Assembly: GCA_016873195.1 (NCBI GenBank)
Contig: VGXW01000005.1
Coordinates: 1-44,565, forward strand
Length of the DNA: 44,565 bases
Reading direction: 5' to 3'
From: Planctomycetota bacterium
Lineage (GTDB): Bacteria; Planctomycetota; UBA1135; UBA2386
Part shown: in pieces, positions 9,901 through 17,653 of the stretch
Numbering within the stretch: position 1 is the stretch's first letter
Layout: each line of letters begins with the position of its first letter
Notes under the pieces: model-generated
The model's database searches: none
What the model was told of the DNA's origin: nothing
Seen by the model: the letters and a program-made list of their open reading frames with translations, nothing else
Translations under genes and position numbers: made by a program

Positions 9901-10497
9901 TCAGCCGTCCGGGGACTTCGCACGCGCGGCCTCCTTGGGCTTCTCGGGCGGCGGCGGCACGGCCAGACGCTTGCCGTCGACGCGGAACGCGACGCTGCCG
10001 CCGGGCGCGGGCAGGCACAGGCGCCAGACCTCGTTCGGGTCGTCGTCGCGGTGGCCCTGGAAGTCGCCGACCAGCCCGACGCAGGCGACGTCGAGCGGCA
10101 CGGTGACCTGCGCGACGGTCGGCTCGGCCACACCGTCCTTCTGCGGCAGCACCTTGATCTTCTTGACGTCGACGACGTCGGCCGCGAGGAACGCGGGCCA
10201 GTTGCGATTCTCCCTGCGCACGTCCTCGGTCAGGAAGTCGTCGAGCCGCCGCTCCTTGCCCTCGAACGCCTCGCACTTCTTCAGGAAGAACGCGTAGACG
10301 TCGACCGGGGCGCTGACGTTGTTGCGGCTCGGGTTCATCGGCTCGCCCGGCGTCGCCAGCAGTCCGACCTCCTTGGTGGTCGCGCAGCCGCTGATGAAGA
10401 TGCAACCGCCGAGCAGGGCAGGCAGGGCCAGGGCCCAGAGCCTGCGGCGGGCCGGCGAGCCATTGTGGAGCGGGAGTCGATCGTGCGTCGTGTCCAT
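9901..10497 (-). CDS. tssJ: T6SS outer-membrane lipoprotein TssJ
   Basis: 198 residues. A charged N-terminus and hydrophobic stretch (LWALALPALLGGC) give a lipobox; LLGGC and the nearby FISGC are alternative lipidation sites. The body has the TssJ/SciN pattern: NNVSAPVDVYAFFLKKCEAFEG, a polar loop and FLAADVVDVKKIKVLP. A proline- and lysine-rich tail (PPPPEKPKEAARAK) extends beyond the fold. TssJ sits on the inner face of the outer membrane and binds the periplasmic end of TssM. It lies 7 bp downstream of the FHA gene and 30 bp upstream of tssK on the same strand. Similarity is weaker than for tssK and tssM, and the call rests partly on context. Confidence 0.85.
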   Translation of the reverse strand: MDTTHDRLPLHNGSPARRRLWALALPALLGGCIFISGCATTKEVGLLATPGEPMNPSRNNVSAPVDVYAFFLKKCEAFEGKERRLDDFLTEDVRRENRNWPAFLAADVVDVKKIKVLPQKDGVAEPTVAQVTVPLDVACVGLVGDFQGHRDDDPNEVWRLCLPAPGGSVAFRVDGKRLAVPPPPEKPKEAARAKSPDG

Positions 10498-10504
10498 CGG
10501 ATCC

Positions 10505-13500
10505 TCAGGGCTGTTTCTTGTCGGCGTCGCGGCGGTCCTGCAGGCTCTTCTGCAGCAGGCGGTCGAGCTCGAGCTCGAATTGTTTGCCCTCGACCACCTC
10601 GTGGAAGGTCTCGACGTAGAGCTTCCACAGGTGCGAACCCGCCGCCAGGTTCGTCTTCAGGCCGCGGCCGATCTTCTCGACGAGCCGCTCGGGGTCCAGG
10701 CGGTCGCGGATGGCGCGGCGGATCGTCTGCGCGCCCGCGAGCAGCCCCTCCATCATCGCCTGCACGTCGCGGAAGAACTTGCCGAGCATGGCGCCGGACT
10801 GCTCCGGCGAGGCGGATCCGGCGGCCCAGGCCAGCAGCAGCTGGCGCAGGTCGGCCGCCGTGCGCACCGAACTCAGGCCGGTGGCGCCGGCGCTGGTCGC
10901 GCCGAGTTCGAGCTGCTGGCCGAGTTCGCGGCGCAGCAGCAGCGCGCCCTCGATCCACTTCGAGGTCGCCTCGACGAACTGGCCGAGCTTCGCCGCGAAC
11001 CGCTCGATCTCGTCGGGCCGCGTGAAGTCGCCGGCGCCGACGCACGCGGAGGCCAGCTGTGCCAGCGCCTTGTGCGCGCTGGCGAAGAACTTCGCGCCGA
11101 CCGGCTCCTTGCCGCCCGCCGCCGGCGCGGCCCCGCGCACGCGCTGCGCGATCTCGTCGACCTTGGCCAGCAGCCCGGCGGTGCCCAGCGCGCCCTTGGC
11201 GGCCAGCAGCACCTGCCGCAGCGCGTCCTTCTGCGCGACCGGGTCGGCCTGCAGCCGCGCGGCGTACTCGGCGAACACCTGGTCCGCGAGCCGGTCGGCC
11301 GACACGATCGACACGACCGACGTGACCTCGAGGCGGTCGGAGCCGTGGTGGAACACGAGCGTGAACGGCCGGATCCGGATCACCGAGCCGTCGTGCAGCG
11401 GCTGCGCGACCTCGCCGGGCAGGCGGATGCCGTCGACCTCGGTGCCGTTCGTGCTGTTGCGGTCGACGATCGCGTAGCCCTCGGCCTGCTTCTCGATCAC
11501 CGCGTGCGCCGACGAAACCATCGGGTCGTTGAGCCGCACGAGGTTCTCGACCTCGCGGCGGCCGATCGTGACCTGCTCGCGCGTGAAGTCGTACTGCTGC
11601 GGCGCCGGATCGCCGTCCTTCTGCACCGCCAGGCGGAACCCGCCCTGCGCACGCAGCGCGGCGCCGCCGCCGGTCGGCGCGCCCTCGTCGGGCCCGCGCA
11701 GCAGTTCGCCGCGCAGCTGCTCCTGCACCTCGGCGCAGGCGGCCGCGACGGCGGCGTCGCGCGCGCCGGCCGCGAACAGGTCGACGTAGAGCCGCGCGCG
11801 CACGGCTTCGACGTCCTGGTGCACCTGCTTCAACAGGAACGGCGAACTCTCGGCGTGGCTGTCGGCGTAGCTGTAGCCCGCGATCTGCGTCGTCAGCCGG
11901 AAGGCGACGTCGAGCAGGGCCTGCCACGAACCCGCGTCGACCGGCTCGCGGTCGCCCGTGCACGCGCGCTGGTAGACGGCGCGGTCGTCCCGGCGCTGCA
12001 GCACGTTCGCCGCCGCGAAGCGCGCGCGCACCTCCTTGCCGGCCACGAACTGCTGCACGCGCGCGAGCACGGCGCGGCCGTCGACCGGCCCGCCCGACAG
12101 TTCGTCGCGCAGCTTGCGCAGGCACCTGCCGACCACGTCCTCGACCTCGTCCATCGGCTGCTGGTCGTTCGCGAGCAGCGTGCGGAACAGCAGCATGCCG
12201 AGGCCGTAGAGGTCGACCGGCGGCCCGAAGTTGCGGAAGAAGGTGCACGCGGCCTCGAGCGACTTGCCGGCCCAGCGCACGCACGGATCGTCCCGGCCGA
12301 CCTCGGCGCTGGCGACGAAGCCCTTCGCCTGGATCTGCTCGAGGCGCGCCCACAGCGCCGACTCGGCGCCGAGCAGGCCCGCGCTCGGCACGAGGCAGAC
12401 CCAGTCGCCGGCGCGGAAGCGCTTCAGGTTGCTGCCGCCCTGCGCCTCGACGACGAGCCGCATCCGCTCGCCGGCCGGCTCGGCGGGCCGGAACCTGACG
12501 CTCAGCGTGCTGCCCTGGCCGTCGCTGTCCTGCAGGTCCGCCGCGTGGTACGGGCGCATGCGCAGGTCCTCGCGCGCCTCGGGCCCGGGCCCGAGCAGGT
12601 CGGGCGGCTGCCCCGCCCGCACCGGCGGCCGGAACCGCACGGCGCCGCCGAGGTCCAGCAGCTGCACCTCGCAGTTCCAGCGCGAGGGCGCGCTCCTGCC
12701 CGCGGGCAGCAGCCGCGCCATCACGTTCTGCGGCGCGAGGCCGAAGTGCGGCCGGCCGGTCGCCGCGTGCACGGCGCGCAGGCCCGCGACGACCTCCTGG
12801 AACGCCCCGAGCTTCTGCCGCAGCACCTCGAGCGGGAAGCGCAGGGCGTCGCCCTGGAACAGCCACTGCGCCGGCCCGGCGAACGCGGCCGCGTGCCGCT
12901 GCAGCAGCTGCTTCTGCGCCGGCTTGCCGGCGCCGAGCACGTCGGCGAAGTCGCCGCCGCCGAGCAGTTCGCAGAGCTGGTCGTAGTCGACGTCGAGCAG
13001 CTGCAGCGGCAGCGCGACGAAGTCGTAGAACGAGACCGCCTGCAGCTGGTCCTCGGCGGGGATCCGGCCGCTCCGGGCATCGGCGGGGAAGTCGGCGGGA
13101 AAGCAGGTCGCGCGGTGCTCGCAGTCGAGGCACGGCAGCACGCCCTGCGCACGCTGCACCGCGGCGTCGCCGGCCGCGCCGTTCACGAGCCGGCCGAAGT
13201 CGCGGAACAGGTCGGCGCCGATGCGCACGGTGACGCCGTCGCGCGGCCGTTCGCCGTTGGCGCCCGGCGTGCGGTAGAAGGTGCGCGACCGCCGCTCTGC
13301 CCCGCCGCCGTAGAGGTAGCGCCAGGAGTCCTGCGAGTACTCGACGAGACCCAGGTCGGCGAGGAATGCGTCGTCGCGGCAGACCGTGAGCGCCTCGCCG
13401 GTCTCGGCGCAGACGGGGTGGAAGTAGGCGTCGCGCCTCTCGCAGTGGATCACCGGCCGCGAGGCGCGCAGGCCCGGCGGGGCGGGCACGAGGCGCGCGA

Positions 13501-13834
13501 CGTGCGGCGAGTCGATCGCGGCGAGGTCGTGGCTCTCGCGCTGCCACAGTTCGTCGATGTCGGCGTTCGTGAGCCCCTGCCCGTGGCCCGGGCTCTGCGC
13601 CTTGTACTGGTCGCTCTGCACCTTCCCCGCGAACCGCAGCAACTCCGCGCCGCCTTCGGCGCGCAGTTCGGCCAGGAAGATGCGCGAGAAGCGGCCCTCG
13701 TGCAGCACGACGAAGCGCGCCATGCTGTCGGCCGGAGCGCGCACGAGCTGGAAGCGCAGGCCGGCCGCCGTGGATCCGAGCGTCGGGGTCGGCGCCGCGG
13801 CGCCCATGGGATGGCAGCTGTCGCGTCCCGGCAT
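10505..13834 (-). CDS. T6SS FHA protein fused to a degenerate protein kinase (TagH-like)
   Basis: 1,109 residues in three parts. The N-terminal ~450 residues follow a kinase plan: a beta3-like lysine (RFAGKVQ, near 71), an alphaC-like glutamate (WQRESHDLAAIDSPHVARLV), a catalytic-loop cognate (HFGLAPQNVMA, near 363), a DFG cognate (LLDLGGA, near 393) and an alphaF cognate (VDLYGLGMLLFRTLL). The HRD aspartate and the following lysine are replaced (HFG, LA), so catalysis looks lost. Cysteine clusters (CLDCEHRATC and CERRDAYFHPVC) interrupt the fold and may bind a metal. An FHA domain follows at about 745-825 (TIGRREVENLVRLNDPMVSS, VDRNSTNGTEVDG). The C-terminal ~100 residues resemble the TagH/VI_FHA tail. 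It is probably the first gene of the T6SS unit. In other T6SSs the Fha protein and the PpkA kinase are separate. Confidence 0.82.
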   Translation of the reverse strand: MPGRDSCHPMGAAAPTPTLGSTAAGLRFQLVRAPADSMARFVVLHEGRFSRIFLAELRAEGGAELLRFAGKVQSDQYKAQSPGHGQGLTNADIDELWQRESHDLAAIDSPHVARLVPAPPGLRASRPVIHCERRDAYFHPVCAETGEALTVCRDDAFLADLGLVEYSQDSWRYLYGGGAERRSRTFYRTPGANGERPRDGVTVRIGADLFRDFGRLVNGAAGDAAVQRAQGVLPCLDCEHRATCFPADFPADARSGRIPAEDQLQAVSFYDFVALPLQLLDVDYDQLCELLGGGDFADVLGAGKPAQKQLLQRHAAAFAGPAQWLFQGDALRFPLEVLRQKLGAFQEVVAGLRAVHAATGRPHFGLAPQNVMARLLPAGRSAPSRWNCEVQLLDLGGAVRFRPPVRAGQPPDLLGPGPEAREDLRMRPYHAADLQDSDGQGSTLSVRFRPAEPAGERMRLVVEAQGGSNLKRFRAGDWVCLVPSAGLLGAESALWARLEQIQAKGFVASAEVGRDDPCVRWAGKSLEAACTFFRNFGPPVDLYGLGMLLFRTLLANDQQPMDEVEDVVGRCLRKLRDELSGGPVDGRAVLARVQQFVAGKEVRARFAAANVLQRRDDRAVYQRACTGDREPVDAGSWQALLDVAFRLTTQIAGYSYADSHAESSPFLLKQVHQDVEAVRARLYVDLFAAGARDAAVAAACAEVQEQLRGELLRGPDEGAPTGGGAALRAQGGFRLAVQKDGDPAPQQYDFTREQVTIGRREVENLVRLNDPMVSSAHAVIEKQAEGYAIVDRNSTNGTEVDGIRLPGEVAQPLHDGSVIRIRPFTLVFHHGSDRLEVTSVVSIVSADRLADQVFAEYAARLQADPVAQKDALRQVLLAAKGALGTAGLLAKVDEIAQRVRGAAPAAGGKEPVGAKFFASAHKALAQLASACVGAGDFTRPDEIERFAAKLGQFVEATSKWIEGALLLRRELGQQLELGATSAGATGLSSVRTAADLRQLLLAWAAGSASPEQSGAMLGKFFRDVQAMMEGLLAGAQTIRRAIRDRLDPERLVEKIGRGLKTNLAAGSHLWKLYVETFHEVVEGKQFELELDRLLQKSLQDRRDADKKQP

Positions 13835-13840
13835 GACCGG

Positions 13841-13869
13841 ATGAGACGGGGGGTCGGGGGGTATGTCAA
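13841..13869 (-). promoter_or_regulatory. Candidate promoter of the T6SS operon
   Basis: On the minus strand a perfect TTGACA (-35) is followed by 17 bp and then TCTCAT (4/6 match to TATAAT). A start 5-9 bp downstream would fall at the annotated ATG (13834). The mRNA may be leaderless, or translation may begin at the in-frame ATG at 13807. Confidence 0.4.
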
Positions 13870-13883
13870 CTCGAGCGGGCGGC

Positions 13884-14006
13884 TCACGGCCCGGCCGCGC
13901 CGACCATGCCCCGCGTGACGACCGGCTCGGTCCGCGCCACCGGCGGCCGCGCCATCTCGTCGCCTTCGGGGCCGTCCATCGCCAGGTTCACCGTCAGCAC
14001 CCCCAC
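13884..14006 (-). pseudogene. Possible small ORF or 3' gene remnant upstream of the FHA gene
   Basis: This frame is missing from the ORF track. It reads VGVLTVNLAMDGPEGDEMAR and onward to TRGMVGAAGP before a TGA, about 40 codons. The amino-acid mix and G/C third positions look coding, unlike the arginine- and proline-rich antisense frames nearby. It has no convincing start (GTG at 14006, or further upstream) and no family I recognise. It ends 50 bp before the FHA gene on the same strand. It may be the tail of a gene cut off when hicBA arrived, or chance. Confidence 0.25.
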
Positions 14007-14107
14007 GTGCCGAGCGGCGGGTTCCTGCGACGCAACGGCCTGCGACGGGCACCGTCGTGGTAACCTGCCGGCGTGGGCGCAGGATCCTGCCCCGTCAACC
14101 GGCTGCC

Positions 14108-14335
14108 ATGGACAAGACGCGACAATTCACGGCCGTGATCGAACGCGAGGACGACATGTTCGTCGCCCTCTGCCCAGAGTTGGACGTTGCCAGCCAAGGG
14201 GTCACTGTGGAGGAGGCACGCCGCAACCTGGTCGAGGCCATCGAGTTGTTCTTCGAGAGCGCATCCCCGGAGGAAGTGAGACAACGGCTGCACGACGAGG
14301 TCTTCGTGACGCGCGTGGAGGTCCGGGTTGCCTAG
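14108..14335 (+). CDS. hicB: HicB-family antitoxin
   Basis: 75 residues with the HicB partial RNase-H-like fold: FTAVIEREDDMFVALCPELD, then GVTVEEARRNLVEAIELFFE. HicB binds and neutralises the HicA ribonuclease. No C-terminal helix-turn-helix or ribbon-helix-helix is present, so this short form may rely on another site for autoregulation. The ATG at 14108 matches the family start; the ORF-track extension to 14057 is upstream sequence. The order antitoxin then toxin, with an 8-bp overlap, fits one translationally coupled cassette. Confidence 0.88.
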   Translation: MDKTRQFTAVIEREDDMFVALCPELDVASQGVTVEEARRNLVEAIELFFESASPEEVRQRLHDEVFVTRVEVRVA

Positions 14336-14552
14336 ACTGCGCCGGCTCTCTGGCCGCGAGGTCTGCGCCATCCTCCAACGGCATGGCTTCGTGGTCGTGC
14401 GGCAGCGTGGCAGCCACCTGGTGATGCAGCGCGAGTCAGGGAACTCGACGATCACGGTGCCCGTCCCGGACCACAAGGAGCTGAAAACCGGCACGCTGCT
14501 GGCCATCGTGCGCCAGAGCCTCGTTCCGCGCGCGGAGTTCGAGTCGGACTAG
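14328..14552 (+). CDS. hicA: HicA-family mRNA interferase toxin
   Basis: 74 residues in a double-stranded RNA-binding-like fold. The catalytic histidine motif is present ([11 protein letters not shown]), followed by the conserved [20 protein letters not shown] strand and helix. HicA cleaves mRNA when its antitoxin is lost. It begins at a TTG (14328) inside the last codons of hicB, an 8-bp overlap that should keep toxin output low. The reading frame and active-site histidine are intact, so the toxin looks functional. The pair sits between the T6SS unit and folD, consistent with a mobile stabilisation module. Confidence 0.9.
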   Translation: MPRLRRLSGREVCAILQRHGFVVVRQRGSHLVMQRESGNSTITVPVPDHKELKTGTLLAIVRQSLVPRAEFESD

Positions 14553-14556
14553 TCGA

Positions 14557-14577
14557 GCGGCCGTCCCTGCGGGCCGC
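14557..14577 (+). terminator. Hairpin after hicA
   Basis: GCGGCC, a 9-nt loop and GGCCGC begin 5 bp after the hicA stop. There is no U-tract. The rest of the 175-bp gap to folD shows nothing else clear. Confidence 0.25.
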
Positions 14578-14727
14578 CCGTGGGCACCTGTGGCCCCCGG
14601 CACGCCCGGTACGCCCTTCGGCCACCGCACCGCCAGCTACGCCCAACCGCGCGCTGGTCCGGTGCCGCGGGCTCGTTATGGTCCCTCGTCCACCCTCCGC
14701 CTCTCCGCCCCTCCGCCCAACGCTCCC

Positions 14728-15603
14728 ATGACCGCCAGACTGATCAACGGCAAAGCCATCGCCGCCACCATCCACGAAGAAGTCCGCCGCGGTGCACAGG
14801 ATCTGCGCGCGCGCGGAGTGATCCCGGGCCTCGCCACCGTGCTCGTCGGCGACAACACGGCCTCGCACAAGTACGTCTCGATGAAGCGCAAGGCCTGCGC
14901 CGAGGTCGGCATCGAGAGCTTCCACCACGAACTGCCCGCGACCGCGACGCAGGCCGAAGTGCTCGCCCTCGTGCAGCGTCTGGGGGCCGACCGGAAGGTG
15001 CACGGCATCCTCGTGCAACTGCCGCTGCCCAAGCACATCGACGAGCGCGTGATCCTCGAGGCGGTGCCGATCGGCAAGGACGTCGACGGCTTCCACCCGC
15101 TGAACATCGGCGCCCTCGCGATGAAGGGCCGCGAGCCCGACTTCGTGCCGTGCACGCCCGCCGGCGTGATCGAACTGCTCGACCGCACGGGGGCGAAGAT
15201 CGACGGCGCCGACGCGGTCGTCGTCGGCCGTTCCAACATCGTCGGCATGCCCGTGGCGCTCTTGCTCATCGGCCGCAACGCGACGGTGACGGTCTGCCAC
15301 AGCAAGACCAAGGACCTGCCCGCGATGGTCAGGCGCGCCGACATCGTCGTCGCCGCGATCGGCAAGGCGCACTTCGTGAAGGCCGACTGGATCAGACCCG
15401 GCGCCACCGTGATCGACGTCGGCACCAACCCGGTCGACGACCCGGGCAAACCCGGCGGCAAGCGCCTCGTCGGCGACGTCGAGTTCGAGCCGGCGAAGCT
15501 CGTCGCCGGCGCGATCACGCCGGTGCCCGGCGGCGTGGGCCCGATGACGATCGCGATGCTGATGAAGAACACGCTGCGCAGCGCCGCGCGCGCCCGCGCC
15601 TGA
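14728..15603 (+). CDS. folD: Bifunctional methylene-THF dehydrogenase / methenyl-THF cyclohydrolase
   Basis: 291 residues, the normal FolD length. Motifs in order: the catalytic [14 protein letters not shown] (Tyr and Lys), [33 protein letters not shown], the NADP-binding [25 protein letters not shown], and the C-terminal [19 protein letters not shown]. It interconverts 5,10-methylene-, methenyl- and 10-formyl-tetrahydrofolate in the cytoplasm. The ATG at 14728 gives the family start ([11 protein letters not shown]); the 46 extra ORF-track codons are leader sequence. It lies 80 bp upstream of fhs on the same strand, a metabolically matched pair. Confidence 0.97.
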   Translation: MTARLINGKAIAATIHEEVRRGAQDLRARGVIPGLATVLVGDNTASHKYVSMKRKACAEVGIESFHHELPATATQAEVLALVQRLGADRKVHGILVQLPLPKHIDERVILEAVPIGKDVDGFHPLNIGALAMKGREPDFVPCTPAGVIELLDRTGAKIDGADAVVVGRSNIVGMPVALLLIGRNATVTVCHSKTKDLPAMVRRADIVVAAIGKAHFVKADWIRPGATVIDVGTNPVDDPGKPGGKRLVGDVEFEPAKLVAGAITPVPGGVGPMTIAMLMKNTLRSAARARA

Positions 15604-15683
15604 CGGTCGGCCCGTTCCCGCACCCCGCTCTTCCCCGCGTCCTGGAACCCCAACCGGCGCAGCCGTGCTGCGCCGCACTTCCC

Positions 15684-17372
15684 ATGTCCCTCAACGACCT
15701 CGAGATCGCCCGTTCCGTCCCGCTCCGCCCCCTGTCCGAAGTCGCGCGCGCCATGGGCCTCGTGCCCGAGGACCTCGAGCCCTACGGCCACACCAAGGCC
15801 AAGATCAAGCTCGACATGCTGAAGCAGCCGGCGACGCGCAAGCCCGGCAAGTACGTCGTCGTCACCGCGATCACGCCGACGCCGCTCGGCGAGGGCAAGA
15901 CGGTGCACACGGTCGGCATCAGCCAGGCGCTGAACCGCATCGGCAAACGCGCCTGCTGCGTGATCCGGCAGCCGTCGATGGGCCCGGTGTTCGGCATCAA
16001 GGGCGGCGCCGCCGGCGGCGGCTACTCGCAGGTCGTGCCGCCCGAGGAGATCAACCTGCACCTGACCGGCGACTTCCACGCCGTGACCGCCGCGCACAAC
16101 CTGCTCGCCGCGTTCGTCGACGCGCACCTGTTCCACGGCAACGAGCAGCAGATCGAGCAGGTCACGTGGCGCCGCGTGCTGGACATGAACGACCGCGCGC
16201 TGCGCGAGATCGAGCTGGCGCTCGGCGAGAAGAACGGTTCGCCGCGGCGTTCGGGCTTCGACATCACGTCGGCGTCCGAGATCATGGCGATCCTCGGCCT
16301 GTCCAAGGATCTGCACGACCTGCGCAAACGTCTGGGCGCCACGGTGGTCGGCTACAAGAAGGACGGCACGCCGGTCACCGCCGAGCAGGTCAAGGCCGCC
16401 GGCGCGATGACCGCGATCCTGAAGGACGCGCTGAAGCCGACGCTGATGCAGACCCTCGAGGGCACGCCGGCGATCGTGCACACGGGCCCGTTCGCGAACA
16501 TCGCGCACGGCAACAGCTCGATCGTCGCCGACTACGTGGCGCTGCGCTGCACGGACTACGTGGTCACCGAGGCGGGGTTCGGCGCCGACATGGGCGCCGA
16601 GAAGTTCTTCGACATCAAGTGCCGCGTCTCCGGGCTGCGGCCGAACGCCGCGCTGATCGTCGCGACGGTGCGCGCGCTCAAGATGCACAGCGGCCGCTTC
16701 ACGATCGTCGCCGGCAAGGACCTGCCCGAGGGGCTCAAGAAGGAGGACCTCGACGCGCTCGCCGCGGGCCTCTGCAACCTCGAGAAGCAGATCGAGAACG
16801 TGCGCGTGTTCGGCGTGCCGGTCGTCGTCGCGGTCAACCGTTTCCCCGGCGACACCGACGCCGAGGTCGAGATGGTGCGCAGGGCGGCACTCGGCGCCGG
16901 CGCGTTCGCGGCGCACGTGTCGACGGTGTTCGCCGACGGCGGCAAGGGCGGCGAACAGCTCGCGCACGCGCTGGTGGCGGCCTGCGAGCAGCCGAGCGAG
17001 TTCCGGCTGCTCTACCCCAACGACGCGAGCCTGAAGCAGAAGATCGAGACCGTCGCGGCGAAGATCTACGGTGCGTCGGGCGTCGACTACCTGCCGCCGG
17101 CCGAGGCGGCGCTGGCGAAGTTCGAGCGGTGCGGCTTCGGCAAGCTGCCGATCTGCATGGCGAAGACCCAGTACTCGCTGTCGCACGATCCGGCGCTGAA
17201 GGGCCGGCCGCGCGACTACCGCTTCGTCGTGCGCGACGCGCGCGTGTCGGTCGGCGCGGGGTTCGTCTATCCGCTCGCCGGCGAGATCATGACCATGCCG
17301 GGGCTCGGCAAGGTGCCGGGCGGCGCGCGCATGGACATCGACGAGAAGGGGAACGTGGTGGGGATGTTCTGA
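15684..17372 (+). CDS. fhs: Formate--tetrahydrofolate ligase
   Basis: 562 residues, typical of the family. The ATP-binding loop is TPTPLGEGKT, followed by GISQALNRIGKRACCVIRQP, GPVFGIKGGAAGGGYSQVVP and INLHLTGDFHAVTAAHNLL, all near invariant. It makes 10-formyl-THF from formate, ATP and THF, and with FolD links formate to the one-carbon pool for purines, serine and methionine. The start at 15684 (MSLNDLEIARS) fits the family; the long upstream ORF-track extension is folD in another frame. No dedicated promoter is obvious between folD and fhs, so cotranscription is likely. Confidence 0.97.
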   Translation: MSLNDLEIARSVPLRPLSEVARAMGLVPEDLEPYGHTKAKIKLDMLKQPATRKPGKYVVVTAITPTPLGEGKTVHTVGISQALNRIGKRACCVIRQPSMGPVFGIKGGAAGGGYSQVVPPEEINLHLTGDFHAVTAAHNLLAAFVDAHLFHGNEQQIEQVTWRRVLDMNDRALREIELALGEKNGSPRRSGFDITSASEIMAILGLSKDLHDLRKRLGATVVGYKKDGTPVTAEQVKAAGAMTAILKDALKPTLMQTLEGTPAIVHTGPFANIAHGNSSIVADYVALRCTDYVVTEAGFGADMGAEKFFDIKCRVSGLRPNAALIVATVRALKMHSGRFTIVAGKDLPEGLKKEDLDALAAGLCNLEKQIENVRVFGVPVVVAVNRFPGDTDAEVEMVRRAALGAGAFAAHVSTVFADGGKGGEQLAHALVAACEQPSEFRLLYPNDASLKQKIETVAAKIYGASGVDYLPPAEAALAKFERCGFGKLPICMAKTQYSLSHDPALKGRPRDYRFVVRDARVSVGAGFVYPLAGEIMTMPGLGKVPGGARMDIDEKGNVVGMF

Positions 17373-17380
17373 GCCCCCGT

Positions 17381-17397
17381 ACGCCGCAACGCGGCGT
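17381..17397 (+). terminator. Hairpin just after fhs
   Basis: ACGCCGC-AAC-GCGGCGT is a perfect 7-bp stem with a 3-nt loop, 8 bp after the fhs stop. It has no U-tract. The same stem occurs at 34035-34049. Confidence 0.4.
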
Positions 17398-17500
17398 CGC
17401 ACCAACCGACGAGACGCACCCCTGGCGCCGCTGCGACGTTTCCCCGGTAGCCGAGCGCGCGCCTGCGGCGCGAACCCGGTCAGGACCTCCCTCTTCTCCA

Positions 17501-17522
17501 GCGGGCGCCGCACGGCGCCCGC
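17501..17522. repeat. Strong intergenic hairpin
   Basis: GCGGGCGCC-GCAC-GGCGCCCGC is a perfect 9-bp stem with a 4-nt loop in the 281-bp gap between fhs and the DUF234 ATPase. It could be a second terminator or a REP-like element. Confidence 0.35.
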
Positions 17523-17622
17523 GGAGCATGGGTGACCGGTTCTGGACCGAAGCCTGGGGCCGGAAGCACCAGGCAAGGTCACGCGGGCGCGCGGGCCAGC
17601 CAGGCTGGAGAGACTACCTTCT

Positions 17623-17650
17623 GTGATACTATCATCGATGGTAGTATCAC
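17623..17650. promoter_or_regulatory. 28-bp near-perfect palindrome, probable operator
   Basis: GTGATACTATCATCGATGGT continuing as AGTATCAC is an inverted repeat whose arms differ at one symmetric pair (T/C against G/A). It is strikingly A/T-rich for this genome and ends 3 bp before the ATPase start codon, so a bound repressor or an RNA hairpin would block the ribosome site. No Shine-Dalgarno is visible outside it. A repressor operator, an RNA switch and an element end are all possible. Confidence 0.55.
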
Positions 17651-17653
17651 GGC

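Noticed and set aside
14553-14727. THF riboswitch upstream of folD
   Set aside because: The leader is GC-rich without a recognisable conserved core. Nothing beyond the hicA hairpin can be supported by eye.
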